From assembly GCA_037127315.1 (NCBI GenBank), contig JBBBDQ010001688.1, positions 1,767,501 through 1,831,500 on the forward strand: a stretch of 64,000 nucleotides of DNA, read 5' to 3'. This document shows positions 46,930 through 56,044 of this stretch, in pieces; within the stretch, counting starts at the first letter, position 1; every line of letters starts with the position of its first letter. Source of the stretch: Ascarosepion bandense (lineage: Eukaryota > Mollusca > Cephalopoda > Sepiida > Sepiidae). The notes beneath the pieces are model-generated. The model had not been told where the DNA came from, did no database searches, and was given only the letters and a program-made list of their open reading frames with translations. Position numbers and translations under genes: made by a program.

Positions 46930-48330
46930 CACCTGACACCAGCTGGTCCTTGGGCCTAATCCCAACCCGTGAATTTGAGTCAGGGCTGATGCTGTCGAAA
47001 CAGTAATGATGATGGCCTCGTCACAGTAGCTGGTCTTCAAGACGTCCATTACAACGGTGCACTTTCCTGTCCAGGCTGTGTTCTTTGATCTCGGGAAAGA
47101 CACATTGAAACCTAGTAGCCATTTCTCTACTACCTCAAACCAGACTGAACACACATGTACACTTGTGTTGAAAAAAATAAACACAGTACCAAAAATAAAA
47201 TAAATGAATAAGTTCGAAGATGCCTGTATAAGTTGTGAAAAAAATATTTAATACTTATGTACTTGTAAAATCCGAGAAATTAGCTGGAAATTGAAGAAAA
47301 GGGAAAAAATATATTTTTCCCATTGTATTCAGAAGCAAACTTTTGCCCGGTAAAAATCGAAGACGACGATAGTCAAAACAAGTTGTCAGAAACTTTTGAT
47401 GGGGTTAGGGTAAGATCAGATCCTTAGTTCCCACATTTGATGGGAAATGATTTAAAAAAATTTTTAAAACCTAAAATGATGTAATTAAAAAGAAAAGGAC
47501 GAAGAGAAAATTACGTCATGTGAGGTGTTGTTGCCTCATTCATTAAACCATAATTCCACCTTGAATTGTATAGGTGGAAAATAATCTCATTGGTCAAAGT
47601 TTTGATTTGCATAAAGATACCCCAGGTCTCTTAGCATTCCCCAAGAAAATTAGGGACAGGTATAAAAATCGGGATCCCAGTGAAAAAAATCAGTTAGTTT
47701 GAGTTGAGTTGCAGTTGAGATGTAACAACTAAGGGAAAAGTGTTCCCAACTGGGGGCCACTGGTCGCCTTCCATAGAGTCCTAGCTAAAGATGTATAGAA
47801 ACAGAATGATTCACTCCATTATGAAAAGACTTTTTATTGGGAAAATTGAAAGCTCTGATTATTCTTAACAAAAACTTTGCTCTGATTATTTAAAAGAATT
47901 TTTCTCTCCATTGTAAACTTTGAAACTCGGCAATTGTACATTCTGCTTTTATTATTATTTTTTTAATATATAAAGACTTTTTCTGCAACTCATCCAGGCG
48001 TTTTTGAATTTATTCATTTTTTTTTTTTTTTTATTGCCATGTTTATTTTTTTTTCAACACATGTGTACATGTGTGTCCGGTCTGGTTTGAGGTGGTAGAG
48101 AAATGGCTACCAGGTTTCAACATGTCTTTCCTGAGATCAAAGAACACAGTGTGGGCAGGAAAGTTCACTGTTGTAATAGACATCTTGAAGATCAGCTACT
48201 GTGATGAGGCCATCATCACAATTAGCAACCCAAAAGTGTCGTCATAACTGGTGCCGTTTTGACAGCATCAACCCACTCGGGTTTCGATCATCATCAGGTC
48301 ATCATTGGCTACCAGCCGGCCAACAGTGTT
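46930..48330. repeat. large inverted repeat with promoter-like centre
   Basis: 46930-47190 is the reverse complement of 48030-48330, roughly 85% alike over about 190 bp (for example 'gtctggtttgaggt' and 'gatcaaagaacacag' on the two strands), with an extra segment of about 40 bp in the right arm. The 840-bp centre is less AT-rich in 47330-47790. It could be a fold-back transposon or two opposite LTR-like pieces; no coding frame explains it. Confidence 0.6.
47590..47710 (+). promoter_or_regulatory. promoter-like motifs
   Basis: Within the inverted-repeat centre, 'cattggtcaaag' (inverted CCAAT) at 47589, 'atttgcat' (octamer) at 47604 and 'aggtataaaaatcg' (TATA box) at 47660 occur in RNA polymerase II order and spacing. 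A transcription start would fall near 47690. It could be an LTR promoter. Confidence 0.35.
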
Positions 48331-48912
48331 ACATCAGCACTGCATAGTAACTGGCAATTTTGTTCCTTGAGTAATTATCGAATCTAATGATCACATGTTC
48401 TATAGAATGCTGCACCAGGTATTTAAAAATACATCTTTCTTCTTATTATTCTATGTGACATGACCTAAGATAATGGTTTGTTGGAAATATATATCATTTT
48501 CCTGAAATAAAAAGAAAGGTGCAGCATGATAAGCAGATGATGAAATTTAAAAGTAAACATCAGATAGAAAATTTTAGTCTTAAAAGTTAAATAGATTGGA
48601 GAAAGAGTTAACCAGCCACCCCCAGACACTCTCTACCCTAATTAGCTCATCAGGTTCTTGATGAGAATATTATCTGGATCCTAACAAATGAGGTGTCATA
48701 TAATTCTGAGTCAATCTTTAATAGTATCTTGAACTTTAAATATCTATAGAGATATCTAGATATCTATTGGCAAATAATTTGTTCCCCTCGACATACATTA
48801 AATTATATAATTTGATGTATATCAATGTGTAGTTTTACATATAATACACACACACAAATCCTTTGTTCATGTTTGATTAAAAGCTACAAATTTTTAATTC
48901 ATTTTTTGCTTC
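48331..48912. other. AT-rich spacer
   Basis: Nothing recognised before the LTR at 48913. Confidence 0.4.
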
Positions 48913-49042
48913 TGTTATGACGTTGATGAGTGCTCATTCGAACTTAATCTCACACAATATCAATTTGTTCGTTATCTTAGATGTCATATCTATATAGGGG
49001 TAAGGCTATACTAATTATTATTAGCTAGCCAATCCCACCACA
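48913..49042 (-). repeat. LTR (3' LTR of minus-strand gypsy element)
   Basis: This 130-bp repeat has TG and CA ends and matches 51057-51192 directly. On the element's strand the upstream purine run AGGGAGA (49043-49049) fits a polypurine tract. The base preceding its outer edge is part of a GCTTC matching GTTTC beyond the other LTR, a likely 5-bp target duplication. Confidence 0.85.
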
Positions 49043-49473
49043 TCTCCCTGAATCTTTTAGGTCTAACTCCCCGAGTTAACCTATTGCTTCTCCTACATCC
49101 CCTCCCACTTTTGGTGGTCTCAAGAAGATTTCTCTCTATAGATCTCAACCTTCTTCTTTCCTGACACATCTCTAAGGCTTCTGACTCCTCAGAAAACTCC
49201 TGTGTGCTCATTGTTTCTTCTGAGCTGTTATCATGTCCTTGTGGTTCCTCATACAATTCTTCAGCATCCTTATCTCAGAGTGTCATTATTTTGACACCAC
49301 CTTAATTGGTCAGCATGCACCAATAAGCCTCTGCCATTCTTAAGAACCATGGCTGTATTTTGTCCCTTCTGCATTATGAATCGTACTATTTCTCTCCTTT
49401 CATTTCCATTATACCATATCTTTTCATTCATTAAGTAAGACATTGTTAATGGTGCTCTTATCTGTCTTCCCAT
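49011..49473 (-). pseudogene. pol: pol C-terminal tail of the gypsy element
   Basis: Two frames: 49473-49270 ('GRQIRAPLTMSYLMNEKIW' and 'VHADQLRWCQ') and 49256-49011 (acidic stretch, then 'RRSNRLTRGVRPKRFREMW'). The RRS.R...P.RF ending is usual for gypsy Pol C-termini after integrase. A frameshift near 49265 separates the pieces. It overlaps the LTR edge. Confidence 0.6.
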
Positions 49474-50160
49474 TTAGTCGGATGGACTGTATAATCTTCT
49501 GGCATGAGGTATTGTCCTATAACTTAGTAGTAACCTTGGTAGAAAATTTTCGATCTTTTCATGCTGTGGTGAGAATGCTTTTAAGCCCAATTTTATGATT
49601 TGCACCATTCTCTCTGCTATTCTATTTGATTGTGGATGATAAGGAGGTGTTTTATACGGTCTGCATCCAATGTTTTTTAACCATGTACATAAGCTCTGTT
49701 TACAAAACTCTGAAGCATTATCTGTTACCAACATCATTGGTATGCCATTCCTGGCGAAAACTGTATGAAGAATTTGTTGCACAGTCTCTAATCTTCTATC
49801 CTTAACTTTAAAAACTTTGGGCCAGGCTGAAAACGTATCCACCAATTTCAAACACAATCCTATGCCATTCACCTGTGCATGGTCCATGTGAACCCTGAAT
49901 CAGGGTTCAGTCTCCTTTCACTATGAATGTAACTTGTTTGTTCGAAAAAAATTTATTTCAGCACACTTGGAACATTTATTAACGTATGTCTCCACATCGC
50001 ATGTGTGACCAGCCACCAGGTTTCCAATTTTACACATTTTAGTGTAGCAGCTATTCCAAAATGCACATCATCAGGTACACTTTTAATTACCTGCTTTAGA
50101 CAGTTTCTGGTGGTTCCACCAAATCTCCGTTGCAGATTACGCCATTTTCTGTTGTTAACC
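49474..50160 (-). pseudogene. pol: integrase of the gypsy element
   Basis: Frame 49887-49474 has the integrase core: 'LVDTFSAWPKVF' (first Asp), 'MLVTDNASEF' (second Asp) and 'YHPQSNRIAERMV' (catalytic Glu), with 'SPSD' near the end. Integrase joins element cDNA to the genome. The N-terminal zinc-binding part (50160-49890) is present but broken ('DVHFGIAATLK' and a C..C pair). Confidence 0.8.
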
Positions 50161-50830
50161 TGTGTTTGATCTCCTTGTGCAGTCTTTCTGCTTTGGAATA
50201 ATTACTTCATATGTTGTTCCTTATTCTTCCTAAAATCTTACTCAATACTGGATCTTGTAAAGTCTTCATTATGAGTCTATTCATGGGCAATGCATCAGTC
50301 TCCACCCAATGTAACATTTCCTCTTCCAGTTCCTCATTTTTCTCTTGTTGCTTCTCTTCAAACTGTAGTTGTGACAGTGCATCTATGTGTGGGATCGTAT
50401 TCCCTCTCACGTATTCAATTTCAAAATCAAAGGCCATCAACTTCATAGCCCATTTTAGTAACCTCAAGGATGTGACCTTTGGCAATTCTTTTCTGGGATG
50501 GAATATAAACTCTAACGGTTTATGATCCGACCTGAGTAAAAACTTTTTCCTAACAAAAATACCCTTGCTTTGGTCATACTCCATACTATAGCCAAGGCCT
50601 CCTTTTTGATATTGAAATAGTTCTTCTCAGCCAGCATTAATTTCCTGGACAGATACATCACTGGGCATCATACCTGTGACAAAATTGCTGAGACGGATTG
50701 ACCACTCGCATCTATTGTTAATGTGACTTCATTTTTAGGGTCAAAAATCTTTACAAACAGTTTCTTGGATCATGCTAATTTCAATTTACTGAAAACTTTT
50801 TGGTGAATATCAATCCACTGAAACCCTTAT
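50161..50830 (-). pseudogene. pol: RNase H of the gypsy element
   Basis: The upstream segment reads 'IFDPKNEVTLTIDASGQSVS' (first catalytic Asp, about 50745-50700), a damaged middle, then frame 50584-50207 with 'LLRSDHKPLEFIF' and 'FEIEYVRGNTIPHIDALSQ', the last catalytic Asp block. RNase H degrades RNA after RT copying. Confidence 0.75.
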
Positions 50831-51056
50831 TTTTCTTAAAGTCTAAAGTTTCAATTTCTTTAGGATAAGTCATTAATGATACTTGTTTAATGGCTCTACA
50901 CCCAGCAGTGGCCAAAAATAAATCTGTGATTTGTTTTTGGTGTTGGTAATCCTTCAAATTTTTTAATCCTGACCATTGCCTCGAAACACTTCAGCCAAAT
51001 TGTAATCTCCTCCAGGTTTTCCATGTCCAACATAGTTTTGTTTGGCGACCCCATTT
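50831..51056 (-). pseudogene. gag: gag start fused to RT end (internal deletion)
   Basis: Frame 51081-50896 begins in the LTR edge and reads 'NKMGSPNKTMLDMENLEEI' and 'WLKCFEAMVRIKKFEGLP', a Gag N-terminus. It runs within a few codons into a segment like 'FLATAGC', with 'FQWIDIHQKVFSKLKLA' following in another frame, the end of RT before RNase H. Most Gag, protease and the RT catalytic core are missing between these points. Confidence 0.65.
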
Positions 51057-51192
51057 TGTTATGTTGTTGATAAGTGCTCATTTGAACTTAATCTCATGAG
51101 ATATCAGTCTGTCCATTATCTCAGATATGTCATATATATATATATAGGGGTACGGCTATGCTAATTATTATTAGCTAGCCAATCCCACTACA
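51057..51192 (-). repeat. LTR (5' LTR of minus-strand gypsy element)
   Basis: A 136-bp direct match to 48913-49042 with TG and CA ends; it differs by a few substitutions and a (TA) expansion. A 5-bp GTTTC follows it (target duplication). Confidence 0.85.
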
Positions 51193-52371
51193 GTTTCAAT
51201 CTGTTAATTCAAAATAAATAAACACAGTTCAATACTATATGTAATATCTTTATAAAATTTTTATAGAGTATTTGGATATTCATTTAGCCATTATCAAGAT
51301 GCACAGTCATAATAGTTGGGAATAAAAAGAAATGATTCTAATTTTATTAAAAATTTCAAGTAAGGAATTGATTTGATGAAGAAAAAATCTTAACTGAATT
51401 TCTGGTAAAAAACTGATCAACTTTAAATCAAACAATAGGGTTCTTCATTTTGGTATTTATGGTTACCTGGCAAAAACCTCAATTTAGAAAATCAAATCAC
51501 CTTGAATAATCCTCTTTACCTGGCTCAAGGAGACTTACTAACTGTAGTACCAAGTGGGAATAAAATTCCAGATATTTATACTGGTCTGCTCTTGCTAGAG
51601 AGAAGCCTATTCAATTTAATCTTCCATAAAATAGTTCATTTGATGCATGAACCTGTATCTAAAAGCTAGAAACAATTCAGTTCTTCCTGTTGACCTACTT
51701 CATGTTGACTGAATTATATGCAGTCAAGGATTTAAACATCTGGTTTAATTCAATCCCAGAATTTCAGAAAGTGAAATTAATGCTTTTTTAATAACAAGAT
51801 CAAAAATTTAAATAGTCTAAGATTACATGTGGTTAAAAATTTAAAATTAAAATGAAAAATATTAAAACGCTGGGAAAAGAAATCAAAGGGGTGTAAATCA
51901 TAAAACATAGAAATTGAAATATTTTAATATTACACGTAGATAAAAAATTAAAATTTAAGATAAACAATGCCAGGAGCAAAAATTAAAGGGATGTAATTCA
52001 TAATTGTTAAAAGTAATATTTGCTGTGGGGAGAATAAAATAGGGAAAGAAGGGAGCAAACATATACAGGAATTAATATCAATTTGGGTCTAAGAATTTAA
52101 GTATTCTTTTCTATGACAGCATGTGGTCATTAAATCACTTAAGTAAATTAGAATTATTAATATGGTTTGATATATATAAACAAATGTTTGGAGGTACAAA
52201 ATTTGTATACTACTTTAAAAACAAGGAATTAAGTCTCAAGAGCCCTTATGTCCAACAACACATCAGGAGAAAATCATTGGAATTATAAATCAAACGAAAG
52301 AAAAGGAATGAAAATGAAGAGCAAAATAAAAGGGGGAAATGCTAAGTAAATATATATACTTCTAATTATGT

Positions 52372-52376
<5 letters not shown>
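51193..52376. other. AT-rich spacer, nothing recognised
   Basis: No frames of interest. It leads into the (TA)n before the PLE. Confidence 0.4.

Positions 52377-52409
<33 letters not shown>
52377..52409. repeat. (TA)n microsatellite at PLE 5' edge
   Basis: About 16 TA units immediately before the PLE frame. Confidence 0.95.
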
Positions 52410-52412
<3 letters not shown>

Positions 52413-53300
52413 TTATCAATACCCCCTAGTATTATCAAACATATACCCTCTTCCATAGAACATAGAATCAGCCAAAACTCATCCAACAAAGAAATATTCA
52501 ACAAACACAAAGCTCTCAACAAGTCATTAAAAAAAAGTGGCTACAGAAACCAAGACATCCAATACCTAACAAACAACAACCCCAACAAGAAAAGTAGAAA
52601 CAGAAAAATCATTTGGTACACGCCTCCTTTCAACCAAATGATCAACACCAAACTAGGACAGAAGTTCCTGAACTTAATTAAAAAACATTTCCCAAAAAAT
52701 AACTCCCTCAGTAAAATCTTCAACAAAAATACACTTAAACTTAGCTACAGCTGCACAAACAACCTAGAAAAAATCATAACTAACCATAACAAATATATCC
52801 TAAATCAACACGTAGACCAAAATAAAACCGGCAACCAAAACACAACCAAACCCAACAACGAAAACATGTGTAATTGTAGAAACCCTAGCAACTGCCCACT
52901 ACAAAATAAACGTAAAACAAACTCAATAATCTATCAATGCAACATAACATCCATCGAAAATTCAACTATAAATAAAGTGTATATCAGATCAACTAAAAAT
53001 ACTTTTAAGCAGCGCTGGTACTTGCACCTAACCTCACTTAAAAACAGCTTATACCGAAACCAAATATCCCTTTCCACATACTTTTAGAAGCTAAAGGATT
53101 CAAAACAGAAACCCAAAGTAAAATGGAAAATCCTAGAAAAAACTAGAACTTGCAACTCACTTAACGACATCTGCCCTTTATGTCTAAGTGAAAAACTACA
53201 CATTCTTCAGTACCCTAACAGCAACGGTTTATTAAACTGTAGAGACGAATTAGCAATAATATGCAAACATCACAAATATTTCTCGCTAAAATTTAAGTAA
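52410..53300 (+). mobile_element. Penelope-like element, lineage B, thumb and GIY-YIG endonuclease
   Basis: One frame runs 52410-53300 with a single TAG at 53085-53087, where relatives have Trp in 'YFWKLKD'. It opens with an RT-thumb segment ('IPPSIIKHIP', 'IFNKHKALNKSLKKSGY'), then 'KIIWYTPPFNQMINTKLGQKF' split around 52612, 'SKIFNKNTLKLSYSC', and a Cys cluster 'CNCRNPSNC'. The GIY-YIG endonuclease follows: 'IIYQCNIT' at 52926 and 'VYIRSTKNTFKQRW' near 52977, with Arg replacing the Gly of YIG. The C-terminal 'CPLCLSEKL' follows the stop. The RT core is missing upstream. Confidence 0.8.
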
Positions 53301-53797
53301 ACAAAAAAAAAACCCAACCATGAAACCCCCACCAAAAAACACAAAAAATACACACAACCAACCCTATAATTTAACAGAAAAAGAAAACAAATCCTATACA
53401 ATACCAACAAAAAAAGAATGCAGTTGCAGCAGAATAGTAGATAAATAAATAAAAATATCGACATGATAAAAAACAAAAAATAAAAAAACAAAAAAAGCAC
53501 ACACCCCAATACAAAATAACATAAATTAAATTAAGAAGAAACCAACCCCAAAACAAAACAACACCTACCAACCCCTAAACCAAATAACAACACGAAAGGC
53601 AAGGCGCCAGCAGCCTAAACCCTCACAAGATAAATAGATTAACCTACCCTGAACTCAGCCACAAACAAACACTTAACCCTAAGACCTTAAAAAGGTCAAC
53701 AGAACTCAAAACACAGACCAACCCCTCTAACACCCAAAAAAACAAATCCAACACAAATAAATGGGCTTTTCAACTAGATAATTCTCATTTCTAAAAA
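53301..53797 (+). other. A/C-rich 3' untranslated part of the PLE
   Basis: Strongly A- and C-rich on the plus strand like the preceding frame, with no open frame; the minus-strand frames here are compositional. It leads into the hammerhead fold. Confidence 0.45.
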
Positions 53798-53861
53798 ATC
53801 ACCTGAAGATGAACCACATAATGGACTGGCTTCGAAATGCGAAAAATTTTTGTGTAGTGAT
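53798..53861 (+). ncRNA. hammerhead-type self-cleaving ribozyme motif
   Basis: The conserved core is complete: CTGAAGA (53803-53809) and GAAA (53834-53837). Helix I pairs ATCAC (53798-53802) with GTGAT (53857-53861), 5 of 5. Helix II pairs 53811-53816 with 53827-53833 around one bulged C. Helix III pairs 53838-53844 with 53848-53854, including G-U pairs. A53837-U53855 forms the 15.1-16.1 pair and A53856 is the predicted cleavage base. An unpaired U (53810) follows the first core strand. PLEs are known to carry hammerheads in their terminal repeats, and this one lies 3' of a PLE frame. Confidence 0.65.
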
Positions 53862-53900
53862 ACTATGAATTTATAAAAACATTGTAACAACCATTACAGA

Positions 53901-53902
<2 letters not shown>

Positions 53903-53933
<31 letters not shown>
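53903..53933. repeat. (TA)n microsatellite
   Basis: About 15 TA units after the ribozyme motif. Confidence 0.95.
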
Positions 53934-53934
<1 letters not shown>

Positions 53935-54090
53935 CAATCTCTTTGTTGCAGGTTTCATTAAAAATAACTGACAAGGTTAAGGTTTTTTTGGGGTTTTTTT
54001 ATGTAATTTTCATATGATCTTTTTTTTTTTGTTGCATATGGATGATGCTATGACATTTGTGTTGTTGACAAGTATTTTTTGCTTAAATTA
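53934..54090 (-). mobile_element. Penelope-like element, lineage A, terminal fragment
   Basis: 'gcaggtttcattaaaaataac' and the following 'catatgatctt' match 61078-61150 in the same orientation. It ends at the TIR element at 54091. Confidence 0.45.
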
Positions 54091-55560
54091 GGTGCCTCCA
54101 TTCATTTTCAATAATTAAGTTTTAAATTGAAATTTTAGAAATATTTTTTTAAACATTTATTTTAGTTTTAATTGAAAGTTTAATGTTTAAATTTACTATT
54201 TCCAGGAAGCAAAATACTCTGGTGTATTTCAAACAGCAGTTACGTTGATTGGAATCTAAAATTTACAAATTTTTTTTTCCCCAATTTTTCAGCCATTTCT
54301 GAGCGATTGACACATTTGTAAACAAAAGTTAATTCTCAGTTTTAAAAATCTTGCAAAAATTAAATATACTTCTGTGACCCATTATTTTTGGAAAATTAGC
54401 AAATTTAATGTTAAGTTAATCTGATTTACACAAGTATTACTTTTTTATAGCATGGAATTTATGCTAAAACTATTTCTTACTTATGGAATGTTGATCTTTC
54501 TAAACTTTCCCAGCCACCAGCATATTCAGATGCGAGATAAGCTATGGTGATCACGTGACATAATTGTCTAAATTTTTTTCCTGGAAAAGGAAGAAACTAT
54601 AAAACACATGACCAAACCAATGTACATGCAGAAATTACCATACAAAAAAAGAACTTCAAATGCACAAAAAAATAAAATTTTAAATCACTTTAAAAATACA
54701 AATGCACATTGATTTGTATTAAACATTCCAATTTTTGATATAGTCTTCATTTAATAACTAATGCCAACAAGTTTTTGAAATATTTTAAAAATATTTTTGA
54801 AACTTTATAAGTTATAATAAAAAAGACACTTCTTTGAAAATTTCCTTAGTAATTGAAAAAGATTTTTTCTTCAGATTATAATGTCCTTAATTTATCTTAT
54901 TTATCAAAATAATTAAAAGCCTATCAAATTGTCATACTTTTGTTGCTTTTTTCACTTTACTATTGCAAGCAGAATTTTGGAAATAAAGGCAAAATATAGG
55001 AAAAAATAATAGACAATTTACATTGCCCAAACTAATAAAATTTAACCAATAAAACCAATTTTTCCAACAAAATTTAATTTCTTAAAATTTCATGAATTTA
55101 CATGGAGGCAGGGCATAAGAGATGTAAAAAACATATATATATATATTTTTACAAAAATTTTTAAAAAAAATAATACTTTCAAAAATAATTTCATTCTTTT
55201 GTGAATAAGTCCTGAAAGTTTCTTTAAAATTCAACAATTATTTGATTTTTGCAAAAAATTTCCAGATTAATGTGTTTCTCACTGGAAAAAAACTGAGTTA
55301 CATAATATTACATTATCTATTGTAAACTCTCGTAACCATTTGGTTACCTGCTACCAAAAATCAAAACGAGATTTTTTTAAATTTTTTTTACCAAAATTTT
55401 GAACTTGTTAGAAATGATTGAAAATTTTTTTAAAATAATAAAATATACTTTAATGTTTTCTCTTAATAATAACATTTTGATGGAAAAAGTTTGTTTTTAT
55501 TAAGTTAGGGCCTTTTTCGCTCATACTATGCTGCTTTTTAAGTGATTTAGTGGATGTACC
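54091..55560 (+). mobile_element. TA-target TIR element, copy 6 (complete ends)
   Basis: 1470 bp, starting GGTGCCTCCATT and ending AGTGGATGTACC, with TA at 54089-54090 and 55561-55562. The interior is collinear with copy 2 for its whole length ('taaacaaaagttaattctc', 'gaataagtcctgaaagttt' and more). It directly adjoins PLE sequence on the right. Confidence 0.75.
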
Positions 55561-55564
55561 TAAT

Positions 55565-56040
55565 TTAAAGCAGATCGAATTGAGTTCTGTTCAGAAAGAT
55601 GCAGTGTGAATCTTTGAGTCAGTTTTGTAGTTGTATGGCCAATATAATTATTTACGAAATTAGGATCTAGAACTCAGTTCTTTAAGGGACATGTGACTTC
55701 ATGAATAATATTGGTTCATTGTACTTTGGATCTTGTGAGTGAATTGTTGTTTTTGAAGCTGAAGTTAGCTGTTTTAAATTTAGCATAATGATTGATGGGC
55801 ATTTTCAGATGATGTTTCAGAGTGAAGATTAGTCCTGTTTATAATTGCTATGAATTTGGTTTTTGTAGAAGATATTAATGTTATTATTATAAGTGTATTT
55901 GCTGTTATTCCTCAAGTTTGAAAGAAAAAGTCTAATGTAGTAGTCAACCAGATAATTTGAAAATCTGTTGTTGGCAAGTGTTTGTTTAATATTGTGGAGT
56001 TCTTTAAAGAATTCTTTTGAATAAGTGTAGAGGTGATCGC
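55565..56040 (-). mobile_element. Penelope-like element, lineage A, C-terminal part (left of LINE insertion)
   Basis: Matches 2690-3060 and 62640-62850. Minus translation contains 'YTYSKEFFKELHNIKQTLAN' near 56020-55960 and 'LTQRFTLHLSEQ' near 55640-55600. It is the continuation of the PLE at 59468-61130, split by the LINE. Confidence 0.65.
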
Positions 56041-56044
56041 CTTG

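Noticed and set aside
53270..53571. Minus frames rich in Phe, Leu, Cys and Trp resembling membrane proteins
   Set aside because: They arise from A/C-rich plus-strand DNA behind the PLE; there is no start context or homology.
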